Part shown: piece after piece, positions 1 to 12,569 of the stretch
How the letters are laid out: each line of letters starts with the position of its first letter
How positions within the stretch are numbered: the stretch's first letter is position 1
From: Echinarachnius parma
Lineage: Eukaryota > Echinodermata > Echinoidea > Clypeasteroida > Echinarachniidae
NCBI GenBank assembly: GCA_037951105.1
Contig: JBAMJV010008503.1
Span: forward strand, 32,908 to 96,907
Length of the DNA stretch: 64,000 nt
Direction: 5' to 3'
Notes under the pieces: generated by a model
The model's input: only the letters and a program-made list of their open reading frames with translations
Told to the model about the DNA's origin: nothing
Databases searched by the model: none
Position numbers and translations under genes: made by a program

Positions 1-60
1 TAGATTCCCCCCCCCCCTGAAAAAAGAGGGAAAAAAAAGAAAAAAAGAAAGTTAAAAAAT
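1..60. repeat. Low-complexity polyC then purine-rich tract
   Basis: A run of about a dozen C is followed by A/G-rich sequence. The same polyC-then-GA-rich layout recurs near 54.37-54.43 kb, so it may be the end of a dispersed repeat rather than simple slippage. Confidence 0.6.
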
Positions 61-61
61 A

Positions 62-126
62 TTGCCTTGGATTCGAACCCACGACCCTTCGATCTTGTGT
101 CACAAATTATACCGCGAGACCAACAT
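62..126 (-). repeat. tRNA-derived SINE head (fragment)
   Basis: On the minus strand there is a B-box-like GGTTCGAATCC and, about 45 bases upstream, a degenerate A-box region (TGGTCTCGCGG). The spacing is tRNA-like but the acceptor and anticodon stems do not form well. It is read as a tRNA-derived SINE remnant rather than a tRNA gene. Confidence 0.45.
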
Positions 127-130
127 TAGA

Positions 131-900
131 TCTCTTAACGATAATGGGAAATCGGGAAAGATACATCAGCGAATGCACTCTGCATTTGTCATTGTAACAG
201 TGAGTTATTTGACCTTTGATCCTAATTTACATATCCTTAACGCCATTTTCATAATCCGATCTTATCTTATGAACATTTTGCCTTTCATTATAACATACAT
301 GTGTGCTGAATTGCATGTCCGCGGCGTACGTGGTTATTGAGTATTCATGCTTGATTTATTTGACCTTTGACGGTAAATATGACAATGAAATATGCATTTT
401 CGCGATTTGGTGTTAACTTATGAAATGATGGGCTTGATAATCCCTATTCACATGCGAAATCTCAAATTGATAGCATAATTCCTTCAGCAGTTATATGTCG
501 ATAACATACGTTTTGGCTAACCCTCAATTTGTAACAGATTTGAACTCTTATTTCCAATCAAACAATTCATTGAACAAAACTAAATGGTGTGAATAGATTG
601 CGAATAGAGCAGAACATCAGCTACGATATATCAAAATTTGGGAGTACATTGATGGAAAATAAGTGAGATATGGTCAAAAGTACACTGTGATCGATTTCAA
701 CATTGATTGAAATTGAGTAAAATTCGCATTTTCAACTTTAACCGTCAATACGATGACTTTATAACATTTACTCGGAATAAATGAGGTATGAATTCGTATC
801 TACAACTCATAATCTATCCGAATATTAAAAGAAAATATGGTATTTGTGGACTTTTAAAAAAGTTATGGCCGAATAAAAAAAGTATGTTTTTACCATATTT
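131..900. other. AT-rich stretch, nothing recognised
   Basis: No coding signature, inverted-repeat termini or RNA gene could be supported here. Confidence 0.5.
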
Positions 901-907
901 TGCCAAT

Positions 908-1220
908 TTGCGTGCGCGCTAATTTTGACTTTGACGCGCGCGTACTCCGTTATTATGAGTTAACAATGACTCAAATTTATAGGGTGTGTTGAGGGATCTA
1001 TAAGGAATGCAAAACATGTGAAAAAACGACAATTTTACTATTAATTCGCGTTACGCGCGCAAATACGCGCGCGCCGACGCGCACGCGCGGAATTTTTTGA
1101 AACGCTTAAAATTGTCTGAAACATATAGTAAATTACTCGGGTTGAGGTTTTGAGCATTTTTTGACATTTTTTTTCATTTGACGGACGCGTACGCGCGCGT
1201 CTCCGAGTGGAATTGCACGC
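908..1220. repeat. Clusters of alternating CG tracts in AT-rich DNA
   Basis: Four clusters of alternating pyrimidine-purine CGCGCG/ACGCGC (near 910, 938, 1050-1088 and 1185-1200) are set in AT-rich sequence. Such tracts favour Z-DNA and stand out against a CpG-poor background. No termini were found, so the identity of the element is unknown. Confidence 0.45.
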
Positions 1221-1338
1221 GCATGAGCTTAAAAGATGCCCATTGACCTGATTAATATTGATGCGAAATTTGAATTGAAATTGATATTTCATGACTGAGA
1301 TATGATGATTATTAAAATTTGACAAAATGGCGTCCTGA

Positions 1339-1362
1339 TGACGTCACAGTCATGTGACGTCA
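1339..1362. promoter_or_regulatory. Pair of perfect TGACGTCA palindromes
   Basis: Two perfect TGACGTCA octamers (the CREB/ATF site consensus) start at 1339 and 1355. No gene is recognised nearby, so function is unproven; they may be part of a repeat. Confidence 0.3.
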
Positions 1363-1539
1363 CTGAAAAAGTGGGCAGTTCTAAGTTAGAACATGCTCTA
1401 TCATCATGTGAAGATTCATGATATTTGATTCATCTGATCTTGAGATAATCGACGAACAAAATTGATGGGAAGAATAAATAAATAATAAAAATTCGAACAA
1501 AATCAATAGGTTATACATATGTATATGTATAACCTAATA

Positions 1540-2995
1540 AGTATAGAAATATGGTGAATGGTAAAATAAAAAATGCTAAAAGTGACTATTTTAAGGCAAA
1601 ATTTAAGAAAGCATCAGGAAATATACAGAAAATATGGAAATTGATAAATGAAAGTCTTGGTAGAAATAAGAAGGACAATATGCCTGATTCTATTAAGCAT
1701 AATGACCACATTATTTATGATAAGAAAGATGTATGCTCTGTTTTTAATGATTTTTAAAATTAATATTGGACCCAGTTTAACTGATAATTTAGACAATGAT
1801 TTTAATAGTGATGATATTTATAGAAATATACGTTTTAATCCATGTACAGCTTTTAAAATCTTTTTAAACATAACAAATGACAAACATCATTTGATTCTTA
1901 TTTTGTTCAACATAAAAATATGAGTATGTATTCCACAAGACAATCTGAGAATGTTAGTTTACCAAACTATAGATAATAATTTTCAAGAAGAACTATAAAA
2001 TATTCTGGCCCAAATATATGGAATTGCCTCCCAAAGTCTCAAACGCAATGCACTTCATTACCAATGTTCACTCGTCAACTAAAAGTAAATATTATCAACT
2101 CATATACTTAACCTTGCCTACCCATGTTAAACAATGGTCTTCTTGCTTAGGGGAACAAGCATCAATCGTTCTTAGATTTTGGAACATTATTGATGATATA
2201 GATATGAAAAATTTACCTTCACTTAATTGTTTTAAAAGAAAACTTAAATAATTTTTTATTTCAACGTTATGGTAATAGTTAACTTTAGTAATGAAAAGGG
2301 GTCATTGTATATGACTATTTATTATTGTTGCTTTTTTTTGGAAATTTCGCCGTTTATTTTCAATGAAATAGTATTTCTTGTACTCTTAATTTGTATGTAG
2401 TTTTTATTCTATACATTGTCCTTTAGTCATGCAGCTCCATACCCTCTCATTCCATTCGTACTTTCTATGTTTGATTGTCTTTTGTGTAATATTGTCCAAG
2501 TATGCTTCCACACTGCGTCTTATTCGTTCATACATGTTCTCTTCAATAGTCTCCGTAGGCACAACATTATCTTGAATCCTAAGCAACCTGATTTGTAATA
2601 ATTACATTCTTTATAATACTACACTGCATATTTCTTTTTATCATGTTCGGTTGTTTTTTGTGTTTTCCGTATTTGATAATTTCATTTGTAAAACATGAAT
2701 TTTGTGAGGGATCCACATTCTACAAGCCATGCTTTTTAGTGGATCCCTCCATTTTAACTTGAAATCTGAATACACAATAACATTTATTACCTTTCTGATT
2801 TCGCTTATATTATGACATGATTATTTAAAAATTTCATTGTAACTTAATCAATAATTATATAAACGTTAATTTTAATTGGCAATGTAAAATAACATGCACT
2901 TATTTAAAATTTCAGCTTGTATATTTTATCAAATGTTGTTCATTGTAAATATATGTATTTTTCTTGTTGAAAATGAAATGAAATTGAACATTGAA
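1540..2995 (+). mobile_element. LINE fragment, CR1/L2-like, internally deleted
   Basis: Residues encoded at 1551-1757 match the basic linker between endonuclease and RT of CR1/Jockey-group LINEs (KSDYFKAKFKKASG, then IWKLINESLG). The RT core is missing. 2018-2251 encodes a C-terminal segment ending FKRKLK, which is typical of these ORF2 proteins. The 3' UTR follows, contains a perfect hairpin (2706-2749) and ends in an ATTGAA-rich tail typical of CR1-like 3' ends. It is a dead copy. Confidence 0.7.
2706..2749 (+). other. LINE 3' UTR hairpin (11 bp perfect stem)
   Basis: Stem GAGGGATCCAC pairs perfectly with GTGGATCCCTC across a 22-base loop that contains ACAAGCCATGC. The same structure occurs in the LINE at 5773-5817 with one compensatory base-pair change, and in decayed form at 24133-24170. 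It is probably an RNA structure used by the element's own reverse transcriptase. Confidence 0.7.
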
Positions 2996-3059
2996 CAACA
3001 TTGACGTTATTAATCACAGTTTAAAGTGATACATCAATTTTATAAGATTTTATCAAAAG

Positions 3060-3160
3060 TGATATGTCAGACTTCACTCATATACCAATATTACAATAAG
3101 ATTCTTCTCAATGTTTTGTATAAGTTTCATAGAATACGAACGCTGTTAATCTAGTGTAAA
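3060..3160 (-). repeat. Fragment related to MITE-G
   Basis: The segment (CATATACC, then ATTACAATAAGATTCTTC) resembles the minus strand of the internal part of MITE-G (23540-23898). Similar fragments lie at 4370-4500 and 16990-17095. No termini are preserved. Confidence 0.4.
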
Positions 3161-3419
3161 GGGCGAACAAATATGGTAGTTGTTATCACCTACTGCCCAT
3201 TGATTCCCAATATTATGTTACCATAATATGCCAAACAACAATGTAAAAGATGAATGTGGAAGCTCTGAGTTTTTTTAACCATTTGCAATACATATTATTG
3301 TTATTCCCGTGTAGACCTGGTGCACTCCTTTCTATGAACCATTTGGTAAATTAGCAAATTAAAAAGACGGTCTCCAGCCCCCTTTGGCATCCAATGGGCA
3401 TGTCGGGCATCATTTTTTT

Positions 3420-3740
3420 GTTGCATATCTGGCGGCATAAAATACTAAATTGTACATGCAGTACAAAGAACAAATAACAAGTAACAATATTACAAAACAA
3501 AATTATAATGGATTAAAACAGACATTCAATCATTTAGATATTTATTGAATATAGTGGTTTGAATATAATTAAAATGGTTTTATTTCGCACATCTGGCGGT
3601 ATGAAATGCTGAATTGTACATCCATTAGAAAGAGCAAATAACAAGTTACAATATTACAAAATGAAATTATAATGATTAAACAGACGAGAAATCATTTAAA
3701 TATTCATTAAAAATAGTGTATGATTAAAACTATCAAATGG
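3420..3740 (+). repeat. Tandem duplication, two ~160 bp copies
   Basis: Two diverged head-to-tail copies, each beginning at CATCTGGCGG (copy 2 starts near 3586) and sharing AAATAACAAGT, then ACAATATTACAAAA. Non-coding. Confidence 0.65.
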
Positions 3741-4039
3741 TTTTAAAATACATACTATACAAATTGGAAAGACAATGAAAACTACCTTTTAGGTGTGCAT
3801 CTAATTGTATGGAAAAAAGCTTAATCATAACTATCGATTATGATCATTTACATCAACATTTCTAATAATACGACAAAGAAGAATATAATCGTACGGAATT
3901 ATTTCACTTATAATGCATTGACAACTTCTAATAAAACAATTATTAAGCATCTAGTGATTAGCGAAAAAAGAATATTCTTTATCAGTATTTATATTTCGAA
4001 GCAAACTCATTTTAAATGACAAAATAACAAATCAAGGCA

Positions 4040-4320
4040 TGTAGTTTCATTTTACATGTAATTAAAATTAGTTCAAAGAACAAAATTCCATTTAATTTAT
4101 TTCTGCAAAATGTAATTAAAATTGAGTTTATAATTTTGGGTGGCTAAAAGCTCTAGACAAATTTCCATGTTTTAGTGGCCATTTTGGATTTTTGCGTTAA
4201 ATAAAACGCTCAAGGTTTCGTGTCTGGCACCCGACGGATTTGGAATCAGCACCCTCTAATTGACAATAAACCATCAAAACACGTTGTATATGTCGAAAAA
4301 CAAGGTTCGGATGTTTTCCT
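4040..4320 (+). repeat. Dispersed repeat R1, copy 1
   Basis: Shares long near-identical blocks with 10280-10555 (GGCTAAAAG, CCATTTTGGATTTT, AACGCTCAAGGTTTCGTGTC, GAATCAGCACCC). No coding signature and no clear terminal repeats. Confidence 0.65.
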
Positions 4321-4369
4321 ACGTAGCCTAGCCTGGACTATTAGCGGTTTATAATATTGGTCCAATTGT

Positions 4370-4500
4370 GATATAATTTGAGACTTCAATCATATACCGG
4401 TATTATTGTAAGATTCTTCCGAATGATTCGCGATTATTTCATCGAAAAGGAACACTGTTTACCAGGTGCAAAAAGTGAAATTGATGTGAGATTGTATCAC
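4370..4500 (-). repeat. Fragment related to MITE-G
   Basis: The reverse complement matches the internal part of MITE-G near 23770-23870 (AAAGGAACACTG, CGAATGAT). Termini absent. Confidence 0.5.
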
Positions 4501-4639
4501 GTATTGCACAATAATTTTTACAATCGAAATTCAATCATAACTATCTCCACAATAAGGGATATATTTGAAATATCAAAACCCATCTCATTCCTCTGTCACC
4601 GTTAATAGCCAAAGGACAAGGTACAGGTGAAAATATGAA

Positions 4640-5660
4640 ATCTCCACATTATTTCGCCCATGATGGTTGTCATTTACAAAGTTAATCATCACTTTAACCA
4701 GCACCCTTACTTAATGATTATAATTTTTCAAAACAAACGTCCTGTTTACAGGAGGGGTGGACTGAGGAGGGTGGTGGCCCAGACCCCGTGGTGTTATTTG
4801 AGTCATAGGAACGAGAAGATGATCGATGTGACAATTATGGAATAAAAGTCGTCAGTAACGACTAACAATTCTTCATCTGCATGTGTGAGAAATATATGTG
4901 ACCACACCCTTTTCACTTTTTTCTTGCTTCTAAATGAAAATCTTCATTGAAATTCGATTGTATCAATTAAACAATAGCTAATTTTCAAATTATGCAAATT
5001 AGAATATGACTAGGCTATTTGTATACAGATGAGTCCACTGTGTTAGTTGTACTTGGACCAAAATAATTACCATGCTTTATTGCTTTGATTTGATTTATAA
5101 ATGCAAACATATATTGAAACTCAAATGTGTAACCTTTTCAATAGCTCATTTGCATAATATGCCAATTAATTTAATTTCAATGTTTTGACAGGATGTCTAG
5201 CATTACCTTTGTCATTATTGACCTTGAAAATGGAGGCTTTATCATTTGCATTCACTCAATCAAGTCCGATTTGGGGAAAGAATGTGCAATATTTTTCTTT
5301 TGTGGAACTTAATTTGCAAATTATGTTGCTTTTATTAGTACGGATGTTAGTTCATCGTGTAATCTGGGCTTTCAATAAAGGGTTTGCATACTATTCTGGC
5401 GGTAGTATTGTATATAATCTGAACCAATTTGTCCCTTTATACAACACCACATTTGCATATTATGCAATTAAAACACTTTCCCCAGCTTCGATTTCTTGAG
5501 ACGTTTAGTATGGTGTTCAGGGGAGTTTTCTGAACGGAATTGCGAAGAAAATTCCCATGATGCAATTTTGTCGAGGTCAATATCCAATATTGACTGGACT
5601 AGTAATAAATGATACAAATTGCTCATTAAGGCGGCACATATCTTCAGCACAGTACACTTA
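4640..5660. other. AT-rich intergenic stretch, nothing recognised
   Basis: Open frames of up to ~100 codons occur (for example 5185-5499 +), but the encoded proteins show no family signature and the composition matches the background. No gene is supported. Confidence 0.5.
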
Positions 5661-5772
5661 ATATGGTTTATATAATTTCAATTTCAATTTCAATTTATTC
5701 TTGCTTCCAACAAAACATTACAAATCAATAATGATAATTTGCACAAAATAGTGATATACATATTGGAAACAA

Positions 5773-5817
5773 GAGGGGTCCACTAAAAAGCAATGCTTGT
5801 ACAATTGTGGACCCCTC
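5773..5817 (-). other. LINE-A 3' UTR hairpin
   Basis: GAGGGGTCCAC pairs perfectly over 11 bp with GTGGACCCCTC, with a 23-base loop. Relative to the copy at 2706-2749, one A-T pair has become G-C with both sides changed. The loop keeps the CAAGC-ATGC core. Confidence 0.75.
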
Positions 5818-6219
5818 AAATAATAGTTAGGTATATTGTACATTTAAATTAACACATTCTAGACTACAACAACATAAACAAATATAGAGAGGAAAAAGGG
5901 GGAAAAGGGGATGCCAACAGAGACCAACATGGGACAAGAGAGAACTTTACATGACACAAATAGGAGAAGACGCACACAATACAAACAATGAGACACTGCC
6001 ACAAGGAAGTGAGAGATCGGAGGTACAAATGTATGTAAAAGATAAGCTGCAAGTGGGGTTCAAGTGAAAATAAGGAAAAAGACTTGCGCATAATAGAATG
6101 GGACAATGCATGAGAAGGCACAATATATAATATCAGATTACATTTTGAGTCCGCGAGTAAAGAATGACCTTGTTTAAGGATGACGTAAGCACGAAATAAG
6201 AGTAAATGGGAGATATAAT

Positions 6220-8638
6220 TCAATGATGTTTATAAGATTGTAATAAAAACAATTTAAATTTTTTCTTAAAGATATTAATCGATGGAGCATTTTTTATTTC
6301 ATTACTTAAAGAATTCCATAATTTAGGACCTTCATATATAAATGTATTTTGAGCAAGTAGGGTCCGCAAGAGAGGTAAATGAAATTCTTCAGAATGTCTA
6401 GTTGGATAATTATGAACTGAACTATTTTTAAAAAACATTTCTTGAAAAACAGATGGTAGCATGTTATTATTATAATTATACATAAATTGACCAAGTTGAA
6501 ATAAAAATAGGTCTTTTACCTTCAGTATCTTATTTTCAAAAAATAAAGAGTCAGTATGGGAGCGAAAAGGGGAATTACAAATAATACGAATAACCTTCTT
6601 TTGTAATAACAACACTTTATCTAATAAAGTTTCATGTGTGTTTCCCCAAACTAAAAGACCATAATTTAAGTATGGGAGTATCAAAGAACTATAAAGCATA
6701 ATTAGTGAATTAAAAGGAAGACATGTTTTTGCTTTATAAATAATACCAATATTACGAGAAATAGTTTTACAAATATTATCAATATGATGTTTCCAAGAAA
6801 GGTTACTATCAACCGTTACACCCAGAAATGTAATGAATGAAACACGCTCTAATGGGGTGTTTTCAAAAACTATGTTAGCCGGTAACGAAGAATCTATAGA
6901 TTTACTAAACAACATATATTTCGTTTTCTGGAGATTCAATGATAATTGTTCGCTCTAATCCATGATAAAATATGACTCAATTCAATATTAATAATTTCAA
7001 CTAATCTATGAGAATCCGTATGAGAAAAAAACAAACTTGTATCATCAGCAAAAAGTACGAATGACAAAATTTCGGACGATCGACAGAAGTCATTAATATA
7101 TAAAATAAATAAAAGTGGGCCTAATATACTACCTTGTGGAACACCACAATTTATATTACGGGGAGCTGAAGAGTTATCATTTAAAAATACATACTGCCTT
7201 CTGTCTGAAAGATAGCTCCTGAACCACTCCAAGGCCAACCCACGTATACCATAATGTGAAAGTTTATAAAGTAAAATATCGTGGTTAATCGTGTCGAAGG
7301 CCTTGGAGAAGTCCAGGAAAATGCCTATCGTATGAGACGATTTGTCGATTGCATGAGCTACCTTCTCAATAAAGGACAATAATGCGTGTACAGTATTGTG
7401 TTTTTCCCTAAAACCAAATTGGAGACTAGAAAAAATATTGTTATTTTTTAAAAAGGATACTGTACGAGAATATATTATCTTTTCTAAAATTTTTGAAAAA
7501 GAGGATAATAAGGAAATCGGTCGATAATTATTTACATCTAATTTATCGCCCTTTTTAAACAAAGGAATTACTTTGGCAATTTTCATACAGTTTGGTACCT
7601 GGCCATATAATAAAGACAAATTAAAAATATGAACGAGAGGATCCACAACAGAAGGTATAATGCCCTTTAAAATAAAAATTATTAATTTCATCATGGCCAG
7701 AACTTTTCTTAGAATCAAATTTCGAAACAATATCTAAAATTTCATATCTATGAATAGGAACAAAAAATACAGAGTTTGAATTGGGCTGGCCCAAAAATTC
7801 AGCAAAATGCTTATTTGATGCGGGAATATTAACAGCAAGATTTTCACCAATCGAAGAAAAGTAATATATTTACTTTATCCCTAGGATCCTCAACAATCTC
7901 ATCATTAAACTTAATTTTTGTTATGTCAGATTTATTATTAGTAACATTCATTGCCTGTTTAATCATTTTCCAAGTATTTTTCATATCATGTTTATACAAA
8001 GCCAACATATTTTCAAAATACCCTTTCTTTTCCAAACGAATAATCTTAGTCAAAATATTTTTATAAGATGTATATTTAATTTTTAACCTTTCTGTGCCAT
8101 CTAATTTATATTTATAAAAAAGATTATTTTTCCTATTTATCGAACGTAATATCGATTTTGTGATCCAAGGAAGCCTTGGTGTTTTTTTATAATCATTAAG
8201 TTTAACTCTTTGTTTAGGAATACAAGTATCTAATTGATCATTCAAAATATCACAAAAATTATCGTAAGAAGAATTTACTTCATCTACACCATAAACAGGA
8301 GACCAATCTACATGTTCAAGACTAGAAGCAAGACTAGCTAATTTTTCATTATTTACTTTTCGTCTAAATAAACGTGGGTCATTATTATTAATTGATTGAG
8401 ATAAAGTATAATGTGTCACAATAGGATAATGGTCAGTTATGTCTGAAAGAACAATATAAGAGTCAGGGTGGGGGATGACATTTGAAAATATGTTATCTAT
8501 TAAGGAGGAAGAGGAGTTTGTCACACGAGTGTGCTTAGAAATAAGAGGTAAAAAAGATGCAGAGAGGAGGGTCTCGAGAAATTCTTGGGACACATTATTA
8601 TGTTCATGATTTAATAAATTTATATTAAAGTCCCCCAT
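6220..8638 (-). pseudogene. LINE-A ORF2: endonuclease C-terminus, RT and C-terminal domain (frameshifted)
   Basis: Three consecutive minus-strand frames together read as one ORF2. 8638-7844 starts in the endonuclease (GDFNINLL, then SLIDNIFSN, then the SDITDHYPI segment with the catalytic His of APE enzymes) and runs through a Lys/Arg-rich linker. 7730-6936 is the RT: YRPISLLSSFSKILEK, motif A LDFSKAFDTINHDIL, motif B GVPQGSILGPLLF and the catalytic FADD box (bases 7041-7052). 6939-6220 is the thumb and C-terminal domain (FLGVTVDSNLSWKHHI, then a C-terminus ending KKKFKLFLL). At least two frameshifts separate them, so it cannot make a full protein. The motifs fit the CR1/L2/Jockey group; a finer clade was not assigned. 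Confidence 0.85.
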
Positions 8639-8659
8639 TAAATAATGAGATCACACATA

Positions 8660-9046
8660 CCAGTAAAGTCTTCCCGTAAGTGCCATGTATTGGTATTACT
8701 GTGTGATGTAATGAAACGAGGCTTTTTGGGGGCAATTTCGTGGCTTATCCGTAGCAAGACGTGGTGATCCGTGACAGTACGTGCCGGCAGTAGTGGAATT
8801 TCATGCCACTTATGGGAAGGCAGAGCAACAATTTCAAAATTTTCACAATTCCCCAACGACAGGGTTATTGGTGTCAGCTCTGCCTTCCTATAAGTGGCAC
8901 GAAAACGCAGGTGTGCAACGTATCGCCACGTAATGTCATATATTGCCACGGAAAGCCCACGAAATTTCGACCGAATAGCCCCGAATAGCCTCGTTAACCA
9001 CATATAGATGCCAATACGTGGCTCTAATACGGGAAGGTTTTACGGG
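8660..9046. mobile_element. Foldback MITE (~387 bp), TA target site
   Basis: The ends are imperfect inverted repeats (CCAGTAAAGTCTTCCCGT on the left; the reverse complement of the right end reads CCCGTAAAACCTTCCCGT) continuing inward to an ATTGG block. TA flanks both ends, as for Tc1/mariner-type MITEs. It abuts the truncated 5' end of LINE-A. An inner AGGCAGAGC inverted pair surrounds the centre. Confidence 0.6.
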
Positions 9047-9049
9047 TAT

Positions 9050-10270
9050 TAATGACTGAGACATTATAAATCTGACTTCGTACTATCAGCCCATTACTTC
9101 CGAGAAGGTAATCTGAAGTGTTCTTACCTTGTTGGTGAAACACGGCTAGATGTAAGCCCTGTAGTATTATATGGGCAACTCCGGCTCGCAGTTCGCGATA
9201 TCATGGTCTTAACTTGAAAACAATTCGAATTTAATTTCCGTGTGCTTTGCATTATAATGTACGGACGAACATTTTAATTTACAACCGTCGGCGATATCGA
9301 TCTTTAACCAAATATTTTGTTTCTAAATTGCCAATAAAAAAAATTTATAGGCGGTTTCGTGGCCAAATTGTTATAATCCCATATTAGTAAAATTATATTC
9401 TTTCACATGGTCGGTGATAAAAACGTAAATTTCACTATTTCTGTATGGGGTGTTTCCCAAGACTGCCATTGCCGGCTTTAAGTTTCTAGACAGTGCATGC
9501 AAGTCGTACAAATTGGGCACATGAATAGTGTTGATCAAAATGTTGAACAACATTGATGGATTCGCCTACCGGTATATAATATGACGCCTGATCTCAAACA
9601 AACAAGTAATTTACACGCACATAAAACAACAATATCTCCTAAGAGGTGTTTGTTTGATCACCAAAAATCAATCCTAAAATCGATTTTATTTGTTTAGTGA
9701 AACACACCCAGGGGCCAGCTATTTGTTACCAATAATACAGAATATCTGAATATCCAGCTCGAGGCCTTCATCCTCGGATGGATTTAAATAGACAATTGAA
9801 ATACTAGTTATTTGTTACCATAAAACCCCGGTAGTCAATTCAATCAAATACAATTAAATACATATGTTTCTATTTAATTATCAAGAACAACACGTAATAA
9901 AGTAACCAATACTGTGTAACGTACAAGACAACATCATGAAAATGAGAGAATAAAGCCTCGCCGAAACACATCTTATACATAATAATACCAGTTGAATTGA
10001 ATTGGATTTGATTGATTGAATTGAGCTGCGGGTCTTTATTGTAAAAAATGATTATTATTTCACTTGTATATTCAAATCTATCTCAGTATGGGGGCCTTTG
10101 AACTCATGTTTCTAATTATAAAATACCCCCTAGACTCCAATGTATTTCTATGACATGATTAACCACAATTATTTAACTTCATAAACTGTCCCATTATGGT
10201 ATACTTGGGAGGCCTTAGTATTTTTTTATAACGATTCCATTTGTACATTGAAATACCCATTCATATTGTA
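9050..10270. other. Non-coding stretch, nothing recognised
   Basis: AT-rich sequence without coding signature, RNA gene or terminal repeats that could be supported. Confidence 0.5.
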
Positions 10271-10279
10271 CATAGCTTT

Positions 10280-10555
10280 TAGCACATATTTAGTTTCATT
10301 CTATTGTAAGTTAACTCGAGGAACAAAATTAAATTTGATTTATTTGTGTAGAATGGCATTTAAGTTGAGATTATTTCATTCTGGGGGGCTAAAAGAGGCA
10401 AATTTCCACGTTTTGGCAGCCATTTTGGATTTTCGCGTTTAAACAAAAAAAACGCTCAAGGTTTCGTGTCTGGCATCAACCGGATGTGGAATCAGCACCC
10501 CCGAATTGACAAGAAACCATCAAAAAATGTTGTATATATCAAAAAACAAGGTCAT
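10280..10555 (+). repeat. Dispersed repeat R1, copy 2
   Basis: Direct-orientation partner of 4040-4320, ending like it at an AACAAGGT block. Both copies contain CCATTTTGGATTTT and AACGCTCAAGGTTTCGTGTC. Confidence 0.65.
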
Positions 10556-10564
10556 GTGGTCTCT

Positions 10565-10890
10565 AGCTCGGACTATAGAGTGGTTCCAGAACTACCTTTC
10601 CAATAGAAAGCAGTATGTTTTTTTCTTTTTTTCATGACGTTAATTCTGAGTTTCGTTATGTTACTTGCAGCGTCGACCAATGAAGCTTATTGGGTCCACT
10701 TTTTATATAGATGTGTGTATATCATCTGATATACTGTCATTCATACTAGTTGCTGCCAATACTCATTTATTTTTTTCTAACAATAATCAACATACTTTAG
10801 AGTAGAAATTATTGATATTGAATTATTATAGATTTCTCAGTGGAGCTAATAAATTATCTTCAAATTTTCAGAAAAATAATTTTCTTGCCC
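10565..10890 (+). mobile_element. Decayed LINE RT fragment (5' part), LINE-A family
   Basis: Translation gives WFQNYLSNRKQYV, then a decayed motif B (CSVDQ-stop-SLLGPLF, from a GVPQGS-LLGPLLF ancestor) and a decayed catalytic-box region (AANTHLFFS, from ADDTNLFFS). The element is interrupted at 10891 by MITE-A and resumes at 11428. Confidence 0.65.
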
Positions 10891-10894
10891 TTAA

Positions 10895-11423
10895 AGGGAT
10901 AGTTGAGTTTTGGTATAGAGGGCGCTTCAAGAAATAATTTTTTGGTGAGGTAATGACAAACTAAATGTCAAATTTGAAATAGATACAATTTTAATGACAG
11001 AATACACTTAATTTGACCAAATCGGTTCAGAAACAGCTGAAATATCACTAAAATTGATATCCGATCGGAATAAATGTGGGATCCCGCATTTATTCGATGA
11101 TTTAAGAAAACGAAAATATAATGCTTACACTTTTTCAAAAATTCACGAAAGAAGGTTTTTAAATAGCTTTAAAGAGATGTCTTTAATAATCATTTTTTTT
11201 AAAAACACACATGCACACTTTTTAATTTAAAAAATGGTTGAAACCAATGCGTTTTAGAGAGCGCCCTCTTGTGTTTTAACGGCTCTTTTTGAATGATAAC
11301 CGGCTTTTTACTCAGTCGTTTGTAAAATGTTGCATACCTTTTGAGCATGGTGGAGTTATAACTATTGTTATGGTGCCGGTTTTGGTTACTAAAATTAAGT
11401 TTGACCAATACTGTACCATCCCT
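10895..11423 (+). mobile_element. MITE-A, full copy (529 bp), TTAA target site
   Basis: Starts AGGGATAGTTGAGTTTTGG after TTAA (10891-10894) and ends GTACCATCCCT before TTAA (11424-11427). Subterminal GAGGGCGC on the left and GAGCGCCCTC on the right form an inner inverted pair. There is no coding capacity. It sits inside an older LINE RT, splitting it cleanly. Confidence 0.85.
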
Positions 11424-11427
11424 TTAA

Positions 11428-11927
11428 ATATTGATTTTTGTTTTAATAATGTGTTGGAGGAGGTGCCTCATATTAAATTTTCGGAAGTTATTGTCGATAA
11501 TAAATTTTCATGGAAATGTCATATTGATAGCATTTGTAAAACTATTTAGTTAACATTATCAAATTATTATATTATAAATTATTGGTGTTATAAATTGATT
11601 AAAAACTTGTCTCCCGATATTTTCCTTGTTATGTTATACTCATCTTGAAAATTGCCGCACTTGGGGGAACATGCACCAATCGTTTTCGATAGGGTTTAAT
11701 TATTACAAACAAAAACATTCGTATTATTTGTAATTCCACTACACGCTCCCATACAAGCTTTTTAAATTTTTATGATAAAATATTACAAATGAAAGACCTG
11801 TACTTGTATCAAACTAACATTATTTTTGTTTATACCATTATGATAATATTTAATTCATTTTTAATCAAAGAAACAAATGTCATCGTTGGACTAATTATTG
11901 TTGTTACTAGTATTGGAAATTGAGCCG
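11428..11927 (+). mobile_element. Decayed LINE fragment (middle and start of 3' part)
   Basis: Continues the RT interrupted at 10891: translation PHIKFSEVIVDNKFSWKCHI then DSICKTI matches the FLGVxVDxxLSWxxHI block of LINE-A. It runs toward a 3' UTR (TTATTGTTG, then TTGGAAAT) that is again interrupted at 11928 by MITE-B. Confidence 0.65.
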
Positions 11928-12569
11928 TTAAAGGGACTTAGTAAAATTGTCCAAATCCTCAAAATCCAATTGAAATTCTATCGGTTCCCTCATAGCTTGT
12001 TGTATTCGTATTAACAATAAAAGCATGGGACAGGTTTCGTTTTTTTCAAATTTCTCTTTCGTTAAAAAGATATTGACGATTGAAGTGTTCAAATGTTTAG
12101 TTCTCCACTGGACCGCGAAAACCGTGTACAAAGTGAGTGCAATGAGTTAAGTGAATATCACTTTGCATTGTTGCTCATTACTCGGCCATATAACGCCCAT
12201 TTAACTTGAAATTTTAACACAACACCTACCGTATGTCCCAAAATGAATTACAACGGGACTTTCTGCAACGATAACTTTAAAGATAGTAGATCAATCAGAA
12301 TGATATTTCAGGGTATGAAACTGAAACTTATTACCTACATCTTCCAGAAAATCCTATTCGATTTGCTTCAGTGGTCATGGAGAATTGGGGATCTTTGTAA
12401 ATCATGTCATGGGTCCTTTTCTTCCAAGTTTGACACCTGGATGCTCTTGGCACCCATATGAATGGAAATACCGTTTGTCCCCCCAAAAATACAATCGGAC
12501 TTTCTGCAACGATAACTTAAAAGATAGTAGATCAATCATAATGATTTTCCAGGGTATGAAACTATAACT

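Larger units (their letters stand above)
5672..8645 (-). mobile_element. LINE-A, CR1/L2-like non-LTR retrotransposon, 5'-truncated
   Basis: On the minus strand the order is the end of an APE endonuclease, a basic linker, an RT domain, a C-terminal domain and a 3' UTR with a hairpin (5773-5817). It ends in a short AAATTG tandem tail (5676-5695 on +), the usual terminus of CR1-like elements. The 5' end is lost near 8645, at the edge of a foldback MITE. The coding region is broken by frameshifts. It shares its 3' UTR with the LINE fragments at 1540-2995 and 24025-25550. Confidence 0.85.

Noticed and set aside
9168-9180. GGGCAACTCCGG as another end of the 48001-49682 transposon
   Set aside because: Only ten bases match, with no 15-mer and no partner end nearby.
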